Positions 1 to 15,099 of a stretch of DNA of 64,000 nucleotides are shown piece by piece. Origin of the DNA: Neocallimastix lanati (nom. inval.) (Eukaryota; Neocallimastigomycota; Neocallimastigomycetes; Neocallimastigales; Neocallimastigaceae); contig JACVTC010000037.1 of the NCBI GenBank assembly GCA_016946835.1, positions 367,501 to 431,500 of the forward strand. Direction: 5' to 3'. Position 1 is the stretch's first letter. Each line of letters starts with the position of its first letter. The position numbers were made by a program, and so were the translations under genes. The notes beneath the pieces are model-generated. The model was not told where the DNA came from and made no database searches. It saw only the letters and a list, made by a program, of their open reading frames with translations.

Positions 1-831
1 TTAAAAAAAAGTTTAACAAAAATTTAATTATCTTATAATTTCTAATATAAGATAATAATTTCTAATATAAGATAATAATTTAATAATTATATTTTAAACT
101 TAATAAATAGTAAAAATACAATTAATGATTAAATAAAATACAAAATTTTGTAAAGTTATTATTAACTTATCATTAATATTAATTAAAATAAAAAAAAAAA
201 ATAAAAAAAAAAAATAACACCTTTATTATCTTTAATATTTTATATTAATTAAACTAATTTTTTTTTGTTTGTTTGTTTAATAAAAAAAAAATTTTATATT
301 TAAATAGCAAAGTGGGGATTATTTTTTTTAATCCATATTTAATTTTATTATTAAACATTTTATTTATTATTTATTATTATTAATTATTTAATTAATTATT
401 ATTTAATTATTTATTATTAATTACTTTTTATTTATTACTTGTTTATTACATAATTATTTATTATTCAACTATTTATTATTCAACTATTTATTATTTAATT
501 ATTATTATTTAATTATTATTAATTATTATTATTAATGATTAATTATTTAATTAATTGTTAATTATTATATAATTATTTATTATTCAACGATTTATTATTA
601 ATGATTTAATTAATTATTAATTATTATTTAATCATTTAATTAATTTGTAATAATTGAAACAAAAAAAAAAAAAAAAAATTTTTTTTTTTGTTATATTTTG
701 TATTAAAATTTTTTTTGTGTTTTGTCTTCACGGAACACAAACCAAAAAGAGTTAATTAGAATTTCTATTTTTTATTTTTATTTTTTTTTTTTTTTTTTAA
801 ATTTTTTTTTTAAAATTTTTTTTTTAATTTT
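1..831. other. AT-only intergenic DNA, no gene seen
   Basis: The stretch is nearly all A and T, with runs of both bases and ATTATTT-like words. Open frames here encode only Phe/Tyr/Ile/Leu strings and have no family features. I see no RNA gene or element end. Confidence 0.6.
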
Positions 832-1127
832 TATTTATTATTTATTATTTATTATTTATTATTATTTATTTATTATTTATTATTTGTTATTTATTATTAA
901 ATTATTTATTACTTATTATTTATTATTTATTATTTATTATTTATTATTTATTATTTATTATTTATTATTTATTATTTATTATTTATTATTTATTATTTAT
1001 TATTTATTATTTATTATTTATTATTTATTATTTATTATTTATTATTTATTATTTATTATTTATTATTTATTATTTATTATTTATTATTTATTTTATATTA
1101 TTTATTATTTATTATTTATTATTTATT
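832..1127. repeat. Heptanucleotide array (TTATTTA)n
   Basis: About 40 near-perfect copies of a 7-bp unit, read as TTATTTA/TATTATT, with a slightly irregular section around 860-910. Because 7 is not a multiple of 3, the array stays open in one frame and gives a false Tyr-Leu-Leu-Phe-Ile-Ile ORF. It is a simple tandem repeat, not coding. Similar heptamers recur at 3541-3968 and, with a different unit, at 13352-13412. Confidence 0.85.
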
Positions 1128-1185
1128 AATTTAAATTTTTTTTTAACGAGAAAATAAAGAAAAAAAAAATAAATAAATGAAACGT

Positions 1186-1365
1186 CAATGTTGAAAATGT
1201 AGTAGGTGGCTAGCAGGTGGCCAATGCCCCTGAAGGAGAAGATCATACTTTTTTTTTTTTTAGATTAGTCAATTCAAACCCTAATCCGGAATTATGAATT
1301 TCCTTTTTTTAAAACAGGAAATCTTAATACGATGGAGGTGAAGTTCATTACCTATGAAGTTTTTT
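1186..1365. other. GC-richer island, possible decayed tRNA-derived retroposon
   Basis: This 180-bp patch has mixed sequence inside an AT desert. It holds TGGCTAGCAGG (about 1207-1217), which resembles a pol III A box, and AATTCAAACCC (about 1272-1282), which resembles a B box (GGTTCRANNCC). A 14-T run between them lengthens the spacing beyond the tRNA norm. No open frame crosses it. It could equally be a fragment of another decayed element. The pol III reading is an inference and weak. Confidence 0.3.
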
Positions 1366-3540
1366 TTTTTTATTTTCTTTCTTCAGAATTTATTTACACA
1401 CTTTATTTTTGAATGAACATTAACTTTCTTTTTTTATTTTCACATTACCATTCTAAAATTTTATTATGTTCAAAAATGGACAAATAATATTTAATTTTTT
1501 TCTTTTTTTTTTTTTTTTTTTTTTTTATTAATTATGTGTTTTTTTTTTTTTTTTTTTTTTTTTTGTTTTGTTTTTTGTTTTTTTGTTTTAAAAAAAAAAA
1601 AAGAAAAAAAAATTATATTTATTAGTTAATAAATGAATAAATAAAGATTAAAGTTTGCATTCAATGCAACTGTAAAAAAAAAATTAATAATAATTATAAT
1701 AATAATTAACAAATCAATAGTTAATAAAATAAAATATTTTATTGTTATTATTTTTAATAAGTTAAAAATAAAATCTAGAATTTTAAATAATAATAAAAAA
1801 ATAATCATAATGGATGTGTAATTTAAGTGTCCTTTTTTTTTGTTTTGTTTTTATTGTTTCTCATTTTAATTTTTGTATATTTGAGAGTGTTATTTTTTTT
1901 ATAATATTAAAGTTTATAGAGCTATTACTATTTTATTTTTTATTTTTATTTTTATTTTTTATTTTTTATCTTTATTTTTTATTTTTTATTTAAATTTAAA
2001 TTTTATTTTTAATTTTATTTCTTTCTTTTTTTTTATTTTACTTTTATTTTCATTTAAATTTTATTTCATATTTATCTATAATTATATTTTTTTTTTAATT
2101 ATTTTAATTTTTATTATTTTTTTTTTTTTTAATTTTTTTTTTTTATTTTATTTCATTTTATGTTTTAGTTAGGTTTAAAATGAAAGCCTATAAAATAATT
2201 TTTTTTTTGTTCTGTTTTGTTTTGTTTTGTTTTTTTTAGTCATTTTAGCCTTAAAACTTTTCTTTTCTTTATTAAGTTCATCTATATAAAATCAAACCCT
2301 TTTCCTCTTAACTTCCTTAATAAATATATAAAACATTAAATCCACAATAAAATAAATGAATAAATAAGTAAATAAATAAATTAATATTTTTAATTTTAAC
2401 CAATAAACAAAAAAAATAATAATAATAATAATAAAAAAAAAAAAAGATTATCAAAAAATAATTAAAATTGATTATTTATTTATTATTAATCTATTTTAAT
2501 CTATTGAATTTTAAATAATATATGTATAAAAAATATTACTTCAAATATATTTTTAATCTATTTATTCGAATAGCTTATAAATTTTTATAAATTTATGTAA
2601 ATCTATTACTAATATATTATTGAATATATCCATTGCATAAAAATCATGCTATTTTATGTATTATTGATTTGATTTTATATAAAAAAAATAATAATAATAA
2701 TTAACAAAATAAAAACAACAAAAAAAAAAAATAAATAATAATAAAAATAAATCAAAAAGAAAAACAATATTTTTTAAGTAAACTTTTCAATTATTTATTC
2801 TTTCATTCTTTATATAGTTTGAATATTTATATTTATATTTAGAAATAATCTTTATTATGAATATTAATAATTAAAAAAATATTTAAAAAAAAATTTAATA
2901 TATAATATGATAAATATCCTACAAGTTAAAATAAATAAAGTTTCGCCTTATTTATTATAATTCTAATTATATTATTTTAGATTTTGGAATTCTAATTATT
3001 TTTATTCATTTATATTTTAAATTATTGATTCATTTATATTTTATTTTATGCTTTTAACATTTTTTTTGTCAGTTAAACCAATATAGTAATTTTTTTTTTA
3101 TACTATAAATAAAGGAATTACAAATTTAAAATTATTTATTGTTAAAAATTTTCTTTTGATATTTGTTACATCTACAAATAATAATAATAATAATAGGAAT
3201 ATATAATGAATGAAAAAAAAAAGATGGTATTCCCACCAATAATTGAAGTATAAAAAAAAAAAAAGATGAATTATTAGTAATTTAAAATTTTTCTTAATAA
3301 ATAAAATTTATACTATATAATTCATTCAATTATAATATATAAATATATAAATTGATTTATACTTTTATTGAGTTACATTTATATATACTATATATTTATT
3401 TATATTTATATTATATATTTATTTATATTTTATTATATATATTTAAAAAAAAGTCTTTTTTTTTTTAATAGATTTAAAATATTTAAAAATATTTCTTTTT
3501 TTGTATATTTCATTTTTATTTTATTTTATTTTAAATCATT
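1366..3540. other. AT-rich intergenic DNA, no gene seen
   Basis: Homopolymer runs, TTTTATTTT words and short AAT microsatellites. No plausible coding frame or RNA gene. The - strand frame near 1626-1808 is Ile/Leu/Phe-only and is rejected. Confidence 0.6.
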
Positions 3541-3968
3541 CTTATTAATTATTTATTATTTATTATTTATTTATTATTTATTTATTTATTATTTATTATT
3601 TATAATTTATTTATTTATTATTTATTATTTATTTATTATTTAATTATTTATTATTCAATTATTTATTATTTATTATTCAATTATTTATTATTCAATTATT
3701 TATTATTTATTATTTATTATTTATTATTTATTTATTTATTATTTATTATTTATTATTCAATTATTTATTATTTATTATTTATTATTTATTTATTTATTAT
3801 TTATTATTTATTTATTTATTATTTATTAATTATTATTTATTTATTTATTATTTATTATTTATTATTTATTTATTTATTATTTATTATTTATTATTTATTA
3901 TTTATTTATTTATTATTTATTATTTATTATTTATTTATTTATTATTTATTATTTATTATTTATTTATT
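3541..3968. repeat. Mixed TATT / TTATTTA / TTCAATTATTTA tandem array
   Basis: About 430 bp of interleaved 4-bp and 7-bp units, with higher-order blocks in which TATTTATTTATT alternates with TATTATTTATTATT and occasional CAATTATT. The block order repeats several times between about 3715 and 3960, so it behaves as a compound minisatellite. No coding signal. Confidence 0.75.
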
Positions 3969-5751
3969 TATTTATTGATTATTAATTTTTATTAATTATT
4001 ATTATTTATTATTATTTATTATTCCCTATTTGACTTTATTTTTTTTTAATTTTTAATTATTATTTTTATATTTTTATTTTCTTTTATTTAATTTCCTTTT
4101 ATATTTATATTTTATTTCTTTTTTTTTTTTTATAGTTTTATTTCCTTTTTTATGAGTAATTTATAAAAAAAAAAAAAAAAAAAAAGCCTAGCCATTATAA
4201 AATTAAATAATGATAATAAATATTAATAATAATTGATTATAAATTTTAAGAAAATTAGAAATTGTAAAAAATTATATATAAAAAAAAATATTAAATATCT
4301 TCGTATTTTTTTTTTTTTTTTTTTTTTTTGTCAAAAAATGACGATTTAAGTAAATTTTTATTTATGTTTTTATTTATTTATTTACTTTCTTACTTTTTTA
4401 TTAACTATTTATTGTATAGATCGTAAGAATTGTCAATGACTAAAACATAAAAATAAAATAACAACTTTTTGAAAATAATAATTTTATTTGATTAAATTAT
4501 GTATATATTATATTATTATTATTATTTATTTTTTATTTTTATTTTACCTATTATATACATAAGGTATGAAGTATTGATAAGGAATAAAGTTTTGAAATCA
4601 TGCTGTATATACTAATAGGATTTATCAATTAATTGTATATTTTATCTATATTTAATTTATTAGTATTTATTACCATATTTAGTGAAAAATTTTAATATAT
4701 ATATTATAAAATAATAATAATAATAATAATAATAAAAGTTTATGAAATAGTATTGATAATAAAATAAAATAATATGAAATATTAGATAAATTTATTATTA
4801 TTATTTATTATGTAATTGTAAATATCAAAGAAAAAAAAAGTCATTAGTGGGAAGTCTCCTAACCCTCTTCTCTCAATTGATTTCTCAATTTATCTATCTA
4901 TATATATATAAAAAGAATTCAATACATATAATTATTTTAATATTTTATTTTATATATTAATCTCTTTTATTAAACAAAAGAAAAATTAATAAAAAATAAA
5001 TAAAGAAGTTTAGGTAAAAATTTTGATTTAAAAAATAAAGAAATTATAATTCAATTACTATGATTTAAATGATATAAATAAATAAATAAATAAATAAATA
5101 AATATTTTTATTATTCAATTCCATCTGAAAGTATTTGATTAGGTTTATCAACAAGGTTACTAATAAGCTGTCAATCCATATCAACGAATACTATTAATAA
5201 ATTAATATATATATAATTTATATTTATATATATAAAAACTCTATTTGGTCTTTCTTTTTTTTAATTTTTTTTTTTTATATATATATAAAAAAAATATGAA
5301 ATAAAAAATTAAAATCATATGATTTAAAGTTCCTATGACTGTGAATTTGTGTAACATCTTAGATTATTTAATTTATTTTACTTTTTATATTTTATTTATT
5401 TACTTTTTAATTATTTATATTACTTTTTAATTATTTTATAAAATAAAATAAAAAAAAGTAGGTTAATTATTTAGTAGATGATTTTTATTCATTCATTTCA
5501 TTTATAATTAAATATGGATAAAAATTTAACTAATTAATTATAGTATTAAACAATAAAAAATATAATATATATATATATTTAATAAATAGAACAGATGAAA
5601 TCCTAAAATTATATAAAAGAAGTACTTTCAATATTATAAAGTAAAACATTTAATATTAAAAGTATCAATAAATAATAAAAATAATAATAAAATATTGATA
5701 ATAAAAATTGATTAAATTTAGTAATGGTAGTTAGGATAATATTTTTATTAA

Positions 5752-5782
<31 letters not shown>

Positions 5783-8021
5783 CTAATTTAACAATTCCAC
5801 TCATGAATAGATTAATGCCATATAAACAGTAAAACTAAAATGTAGGGGAGTAAAAAAAAATTTTTTTTTTTTTCAAAATGTTTACATGTTTTAAATAAGA
5901 AAAAAAAATTTTTTTTATTTTTTTTTTAAAACAAAAGTTTGAAATGTAAAACATTTTTTTTTATCCTAAAATTTTTTTTTTTTTATTTTTTTTTATTGTT
6001 TTATTTTTATTTTTTTATTTTTTTGTATATATAAAAGGTTAATTAATAGAATTAAGATTATTAAGGGATTAAACTTTTAATTGTTTTTTTTATATATATA
6101 TTTTTTATATATATTTATATATATTTTATTTTATTTTATAAAATATTATTTATTATGGCTCGTCTTTTTTTTTTTTTTTTTTTTTTTTACTAAATTAGAA
6201 TAATTTTTCTTTATTGTTTTTTTTTTTTTTTTTATTGTTTTTTTATTTTTGTTAAGCAAAAATTTATAAATATTAAATATAAACATATGAACATATGATA
6301 AATATTTATATTTCTATTATTATTTTATTATGATTTTATTATGATTATATTATTTTTTTTTTTTTTAATAGATTTCTATTTCATTCTAAAAAATATAAAC
6401 AATAATTAATGTTTATAATTTGTATTTATAATTTATTTAAAAAAAAAAATTTTTTTTTTTTAAAGCTTCTGTCATAATACTTTTATATTTAATTTAATCA
6501 TATGAAAATAATATATTTAATACTTTAAAAATAATTAAATGACATAAATATCCACTCTAGCATTATTTATAATTGATATATTTATATTTTTTAGAGTTTT
6601 TGATCTATTTATATTATAATTAATTATTTTTATTAAGTAATATATTATCTATATTATTAAATAAAAAAAATAATTTGAATGGTGGTTCAGTAAATTCTTT
6701 TTTTTTTTTTTTATTTTTTATTTTTTATTTTTATTGGTTAATATAATTAAAATTATTATTATATATCTCTTTATAATAAAATTTTTATATACAATAAAGT
6801 TTTTTTATTTTTTTTATATACTAAATTTTTAAATCATTATTGGATTTTCCTTTTTATATATTTTAACTGATTTAATATTAATATCTATAAAAAAAAAAAA
6901 AAAACTTTTTTAAGGGTTAAATTAATTATTATTAATTAATAAAAAACAAAATCAAAAAAAAAAAAAAAAAAAAATCTTAGAAGGTCTTAATTATAAATGT
7001 ATACCATTTCTTTTCAATTTCTTACTTTTTGTTTTTGTACAAGATTAAATCATTGTTCCTGTTTTAATAATTCAATATAAATAAATAAATAAATAAATAA
7101 ATTTTTGTTTTATTTATTCATGTTCATGAAATATCTACAATTTTAATTTTCAATTTTTTTTTTTAATCTAACACCCTTTTCTATTTGATATTTTTGGCTA
7201 TTCAATATATATCTATTTATATATATATATGTAAATACAATATAAGAAATTTTGAAAAAAAAAAAACTTTATTTCTAATCCATTTTTTTTTGTTGATTTA
7301 TTTATTAATGGTGTTATTTTAAAAACTACTAATTAAATTAATTATGACTAATTATATTAAATAATATTTAATATTTAAAAACATAAAAAAAAAAAAAATA
7401 AAATAAAATAAATAAATAAAATAAGCAAAAAAAAGGAATGTGTAGTATAGAGGTCTTTATTATTATTCATTTTAAATCAATATATTTTTATTGTGTTGAG
7501 TTTTTTTTTTTTTTTTTTTTCTGAATTGAATTTTGGAATAGAATAATATATAAAAAAAATGTCTTAATTGAATTATTTAATATTTAATAGTAATGTCTTT
7601 CTTGTCCCTCCTTCATTTTTACCATTTATTTTAATAAAAAAAAAAATTTAAAACAAAAAAAAAAAAAAGTTTTCATCTGTGTCATTTTTTTTTATTATTA
7701 TTATTATTTTAAGTAAATTAAAATTAATAAATATTAAAAATTAAAAATTAAAAATTAAAATAAATAAAACAAAGTAGTATTATTCATTATTAATATATAT
7801 ATATATATATATATTTTTTAAGAAAAAAAAAAAAAAGTAATATTAAAATATTAAAAAATAAAATAAAATAAATAAAAAAATATAATAATAAAATTAAAAT
7901 AAAATAAAAAAAAATAAATTTTAATTGGTTTTCAGATGAACTTTTTTTAATTAAAAATAAATTATTTATTTATAATTTTTAATTTAATTATAATTATTAA
8001 GAATAGAGGAAACTAGAAATG

Positions 8022-8060
<39 letters not shown>

Positions 8061-8402
8061 TTTATTTTATTTTATTTTATTATTATTGTTTATCTTATTG
8101 TTGGATTTAATCTTTTTTTTTTTTATTAACAATAACTTTATTGTGATTTACATTTATTATTATTATTATTATAACTATTATTATTTTTTTTTACTGTGGA
8201 TTTAATTTTAATCTTTATTGTGATTTACATTTATTATTATTATTTTATTATTATTATTATTATTATTATTTTGACATATGTCTAAGTCATACTAATAATA
8301 TATTTATAGTAATTTAATAGCTTTTATTATGAGGAACTATCTTATTATTATTATTATTATAATTTTTATTGTTATTAAAAATTAAATCGTCAGATTATAA
8401 TA

Positions 8403-8434
<32 letters not shown>

Positions 8435-8734
8435 GATTATTTTTTTTATTATTTTATTTTGTTATGTTTCACTTATAGCATTATTATCATTTATAAGTTT
8501 TTAAATTATTATAATTATTATAATTCATAGTTTTATGTTTTTTTTTTTTTCATTTTATTTATTCATTTATTTTTTTTATTTTATTTATTTTCAATCTTCA
8601 CTAAGCCTATGAATTTTTAATCTTTGTTTTATTATATTTTATTTTAAGTCAAATTTTTTTTTTTTTTTTTTTTTTTTTATTATTATTTTAAACATTTTCA
8701 TATAAACAAAATAGTTTGTATGGTTTCAAATATT

Positions 8735-8766
<32 letters not shown>

Positions 8767-9901
8767 TAATTAATATATTTATATACATATTATTATTTGA
8801 TTATCAATATTGATTTTATTTAATGGAATAAATTGAATTTTTAAATAAGCCAATTTAAAACGATATAAAAATAATATATTAAAATCATATGTACACTAAG
8901 TCATTTTATATAAGAAATAAAAATTAAAATGGGGACATTTAATATAAATAGTTTATTTTTATTTTTATTTTTTTTTTATTGGTGATATTTACTCATTAAT
9001 TTATATTTAATATTTTTTTTTTATTTAATATTTTTTTTTTATTTTATTTATTATTTTATTTTATTTTATTTTGTTTTATTTTATTTTATTTTATTTTTTT
9101 TTTATTTTTTTTAAAAAAAATAATAATAAATAAATATAAAATAAAAAATTTTAATATAATAATTTAATATAATAATAAAAAAAATAAAAACTTTAATTAG
9201 AAAAAAAAAAGTTAATAAATACAATATTAAAAAAAATTAAAAAAATTAAAAATAAAAATAGTAATAATAATAATAATAATAAAAAATTAAAAAAAAAAAA
9301 AAAAAATAGATTTTTTTTTATTAGTTGATGTTATTTAATGTTGATTATTGTTGACCATATTTAATTTTTTTTTTTTTTTTTTTTTTTTTAAATCTACTCT
9401 CTTTTTATACCATGAATAATGTAATAATAAGTTAGGAATTAAATATTTATTTTTATATTAAGAGTAATGAAATAATAAGCTGGGAATTAAATATTTATAA
9501 GTTAAATAAATCCTATCATTGAATAATTACTAAACTATTTATTATTTTATATAAATTTGCAAAAAAAAATTATTATTATTTTTTTTTTTAATTTTTTAAG
9601 ATTATAATTAAACAAATAAAATACAATGATTCTCATTAAAATTGAATTTTTATTAATGGATTAATTTTTAAATATAATACATTTATTCATTTGTAAATTA
9701 GATTATAATGATTTTCCTATTAATGAGTAAGCTTTAAAAACTCTAAATTGAATAATAATAAAAAAAAAAAAATAAAGAGATCATTGATTTTCTTTATCTA
9801 TTATTTTTTTTTATACATTATACATTAATTTTAGTATTATTTATATGCATTACAATAATAATGGGAAATTCATAAATCTTTTTTTTTTTTTAATAACTAT
9901 A

Positions 9902-9947
<46 letters not shown>

Positions 9948-10890
9948 GTAAATATTATTATTATTTATTATTATTGTAAATTGGTTTCATATTAGATTTT
10001 TTTTTCTATCAAAGACTCTGTATAGTTAATGACTTATTATTAATATTAAAGAATAAGTTTTTTTTAATTTTTATTTTTATTTTTATTTTTTTTTTTTTTA
10101 ATAAAAATAAAACTAAAAAAAAAAAAGTTAATTTTAACCTATTATAGAAATATTTTTTTTTTTTTTTTTAGACTTTGGAATAATTTAAAGAACATGGGTC
10201 AAAAAAAAAAAAAAATAAAATGCATATAAATTTTTATTAATTATATATAATTATATATAAATGAATAAATACATAAATAAAAAAAATAGTTATTAATGTT
10301 TTGTATTAACATTAAAAAATAAATAAATATAGATATTTTTTTTTTCATCATATTTTATTCATTTATTTTAAATTAATTTGCTTATATATAAGTATGTTTT
10401 ATCTTTCATTACTATATTTATTATGTTTAACAAAAAAAATTTTTTTCTTTTGAACCACTAAAAATTTAAAAAAAAAAAAAAAAATAAAGAAATAATAAAA
10501 TAAGTAATAATAAAAAAACTTTTTTTTTTTTATTTATATAAATATTTATTGATTTTACTTTTTTCTTAATAAATTTTTATTAATTTTTTATTATTTTATT
10601 TATTATTTATTATAAATATATATATATAAAATTTCATTTATTTCATCTAATTAATTATCTTAAAATAGTAGTTTATATATAAAGAGGATAGTGGATATTT
10701 TTATAATATATTTTTTTTTTTATAATTAATTTTTTCATGTAGTATGTTTCCATAACATTTTAAATATTCTATTGGTGAGAATTTCATATCTAATTTTTTT
10801 TTTTTTTGTAATTATAAATTTTTTATTTTATATTTTAATTATTATTACTATAACTATATATTTTTACTTTATTTTTATTGATTATTTCTA

Positions 10891-10921
<31 letters not shown>

Positions 10922-13351
10922 TATTTTAAATTTATGTTATATACTTTCATTCATTAAATAATACAATTTAAAATATCATTTAATTACAATCACAATTTTT
11001 TTTTTATCAAAATAATAAAATAATACTTTTATATATATATATTTTTATTGATTTGTTTTAAAGCAATAAAAAAATATATATAAATAGTTTAACCATTATT
11101 CATTGCTATTTTTTTTTAATTATTGTTATTATTATTGTTAACATTAATTATTTTTTCATGAATATATATATTTTATATTAATAACTTTATCATTTTTATT
11201 ATATATATATTTTTATATATTTTTTTATTAAAAAAAAAAATAGATTATTCATTAAAAAAATAAAAATAAAAAAAATCATTCATATTATTTTATTTTAATA
11301 TTATATTATTGCTCATATGATTCATTATATAATTAAACAGATTTTTATTTTTTATTTGTTAACTAAAGGATTGGTTTTAAAAATTTAAAAATTTAAAAAT
11401 TTATATTGTTCCTTTTTTTTTTTATTTTATTTTATTATGTAATACCAACATTCTAGCCCAATATTAATTTTAATTTAGTATTGTTGTATTCTACATTTTT
11501 TTTTATATATATATTTTATTTTCATTTTAATATCAAATTATAATTACTTAACTTCATTAATTGATTATCTATTATTTATTATTTAATATTTATTATAAAT
11601 CATTTAATATTTAATATTTAATATTTTACTATTTATTATTTATTATTCATTATTTATTAGTTTACATAATTTAATTTATCTTTTATAATTATTAAAATTT
11701 TATATATAATAAAATTAAAATAATATTTTTTTTTATTTTTTATTATATTTTATCTTAATTTATTATTACATCTTTTACAAAAAAAAAAAAAAAATTATTT
11801 GTTGATTAATAAGATGGACATTTCCTTTTATGGTTAAAATTGTTTCATATAACAAGATGATAAATTAATATATATTTATTAATTAATTTTTTTTATTTTA
11901 GATTTTAATTTTTATTGTAATGAAAATCATTTAATTAATAAATTAAATCATTAATTAATTATTGATTAAACTTTTTTTATTAATTTATAATTTAAATTAA
12001 AAATTATAATTTTAAAATTTATTAAAATTTTAAAAAATATTTATATTAAAACTTTATCGATTAAAAAAATAAAATATAATTTAAATCAAAATCTATTAGT
12101 GGTATATTAGATTATAAAAAATATATAAATATTATTTTAATCTAATATATAATTATATATATTTTTAAATTTTTAAAAATATATAGAAAAATATATGAAT
12201 ATAGTACTGAACCAACAAAACAAATATATATAATATTAATATTATTTGAATAAATGTTTAATATATTAATAGTTATATACCAATAATATTTAATATATTG
12301 TATTCACATATTCAAATATATTAGTTTGTGTAATGTGTAAAATAATATTTTTATACTTTTTTTTTTTTAGTAAAAAAATTCTTGTAATAATCAGTAAATA
12401 AAAATATAAAAAATATAAAAAAAATAAAAAATAAAAACACTCCCATTAGTCACCTCTTTTTAATAACTAATTTAAATTTAAATTAAAAAAAAAAAAAAGA
12501 AAAAACTTTTTTTTTTGTATTCTTTTGTAAATCGTTAATCATTAATTCCTTTAAAAAAAAAATAATAAAAATAAAAAATTTAGTAATAATCATTATAAAT
12601 AGGGAAAAAATAATAAAAAAGGAATACACTGGTAGGATGGTGGTAATACTTTAGGATATATATATATTTATTTATTTATTTAAATTTTTTTATTTTTAAA
12701 TTAAAATTAAATCCATTTAATTATAAAAAATATTATATATATATATAAATATTAATTTTTTTTTTTTTAAAGAGGATACTTTATATTAAAAATATATATA
12801 TTTCATTTTATTATATATTATATCTCATTATTATATCCTATATATATATCTATTTATATAAGTTTTATATTTTTTATTTTAATTTTTTTTTATTTAAAAA
12901 CTATTAAAATAGTAGAATTTTTTTTTTTTTAAAAAAAAAGATACTAAATAATAAATATTAATTCATCATATTATGATAATAATTAATATAGTCTATAAAT
13001 TAATTCCTCATTTTTATTTTTATATTGATGAAAAAAAAATTGATAATGATTCTATTAAAATTAATAGTAATATAATAATAATAATAATAATTATAATTAT
13101 AAATGTAATAATAATAATAATTATTATAAAAAAAATATTAAAAAAAAATAATTAATATGAAAGCAATGATGAGAGTAAAATTAGTCATAAGAACTATATA
13201 TATATATGTAATAATAGATATTATATTGTAATTAATAATTTAAATAAAATATATATTATCACTGTATTATTTTATTAATATCATATATATAAAAAAAAAA
13301 GATTGAAATTCATTCATCTAATAAACATCTAATAAATATATTAATATTATA
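3969..13351. other. 9-kb AT-rich intergenic desert
   Basis: No gene, tRNA or recognisable element. It contains T and A runs of up to about 25, AAT, TA and AAATA microsatellites, and small local duplications. One is a segment ending CTTTATTGTGATTTACATTT, seen near 8140 and again near 8216. Another is a segment containing GGAATTAAATATTTA, near 9433 and 9482. The longest open frames are simple-repeat translations. Confidence 0.6.
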
Positions 13352-13412
13352 TAATTAATAATTAATAATTAATAATTAATAATTAATAATTAATGATTAA
13401 TAATTAATAATT
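13352..13412. repeat. Heptanucleotide array (TAATTAA)n
   Basis: About eight tandem copies of a 7-bp TAATTAA unit with one A-to-G variant. Simple tandem repeat. Confidence 0.8.
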
Positions 13413-13422
13413 ATATATTTTA

Positions 13423-13462
<40 letters not shown>

Positions 13463-13735
13463 ATTTTTAATTTTTTTTTTTAAATTACTTTTTTTATTTT
13501 AATTAATATATAAAGTTTTAGATTTTTTTATTTTTTCAAACATTAATTTCTAATTTCCTATGATTATCCATTTTGATATTCCTATTGTATAAAAAATAAA
13601 ATAAAATTAACTAAAATAAAAATATTAATAAAAATATATAAAAAAAAATATACTAATAAAAATATAATAAAAAAAAAAAAAACATAAAAATATTAATATT
13701 TAACAACAAGAAAATTTTGAATAATATTAAAAAAG

Positions 13736-13794
13736 TTTAAGGGAGAGACTGGAGAAAGGTTCTATTGTCCTCCCCACTTGCTAATCCCAATCTT
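13736..13794 (+). repeat. 5'-truncated copy of a SINE-like retroposon 3' end
   Basis: This 60-bp GC-richer piece begins TTTAAGGGAGAGACT and ends CTAATCCCAATCT followed by an A run. It matches the last ~55 bp of the element at 34685-35172 with a few substitutions and a 2-bp length difference. Only the 3' end is present and it leads into A's, which is the pattern expected for a 5'-truncated retroposed copy. Confidence 0.6.
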
Positions 13795-13887
13795 AAAAAA
13801 AAATTTTTTTTAAAGCATAAAGATCAACCTTAACTGTATTTTTATTTATTTATATTTATTCCATTCTTATAAATAATAATACAATAC

Positions 13888-13922
<35 letters not shown>

Positions 13923-14180
13923 ATATAATAATAATAAAAAAAAAAAAACACCAACAAAAACAAAAATATTATAAAATTTAATATATAATAAAGTTTAATA
14001 CAATATAAATTATTTAAACGCTTCATAATCAATAAAGTTTAATACTCTATAAATTATTTAAGTACTTTATTATCAATAAAGTTTAATCTATAATTAAATA
14101 AAATAATAATTAAAGTTTAAGGGATAATCCTATTCAATATATTCATATATATATATAAAAAATATAAAAATTCAAGAATC

Positions 14181-14211
<31 letters not shown>

Positions 14212-14439
14212 CAAAATAATATTTATTTTAAGGTATTTTAAAAACTTTTCATTATTTATATTTATATAATTTTTTTTTTTTAAATAAATAATTATATAAT
14301 TAATACTTTTATTAAATGAGCCCATATTATTTATTAATTAAATAAATAAAATATTAATTTTATTTTTTATTATTATTAATAATATTATTTGTACCTATTT
14401 TTGTTTTATATTCTTTATAATAGATAATAACAGTGATTG

Positions 14440-14470
<31 letters not shown>

Positions 14471-14684
14471 TAATAATAAAGGATAGAAAGTATGATCCAT
14501 TTAAATTTGAAAATTTTAGTGTATTATTAGTAAAAAAAAAAAAAAGTATTATATTAAGGGAATACTATTTAATTTATTTTATAAAGATTTCATTCATGAT
14601 AAATATAATAAATATATTATTAATAATTTCTTATTTAATATATATTTGATTTTATACTAATACTCCTTTTTAATAATAATAATA

Positions 14685-14723
<39 letters not shown>

Positions 14724-15099
14724 AAGGAAATTAAAAATAAACTATTTCAAAAGTTAATTTAGACCATGAAAAAATTATTTTTTGTTTTATTATAATATAT
14801 ATATATATTTTTTTAAACAATTGCTCTAATGATCTAAAACTTTAATATTAAATGATGTATTCATAATAAGTGTAAATGCATAGCTTATAATTATTATTAC
14901 TATTATCATAAAAATATGAAGAGTTTTGTTTCATAATTTTATTATACGACTTAACTCCCGGATGGATATAAATAATTTTTTTTTTTTTTTTTAGGAAAAC
15001 AATAAAAAAAAAAAAAAATTCTCCTTTAATTTCAATATAGAAAATTAATAAAAATAAGTCATCCAAATATAGATATATTAAAACCTTTTTTATATATTT

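Noticed and set aside
722-1129. 135-codon + strand frame of Tyr/Leu/Phe/Ile repeats
   Set aside because: Translation of the 7-bp TTATTTA array; no domain, no composition rise.
12973-13155. 60-codon frame with IDEKKIDNDSIKIN
   Set aside because: Mostly Ile/Asn from AAT runs; no homology or composition support.
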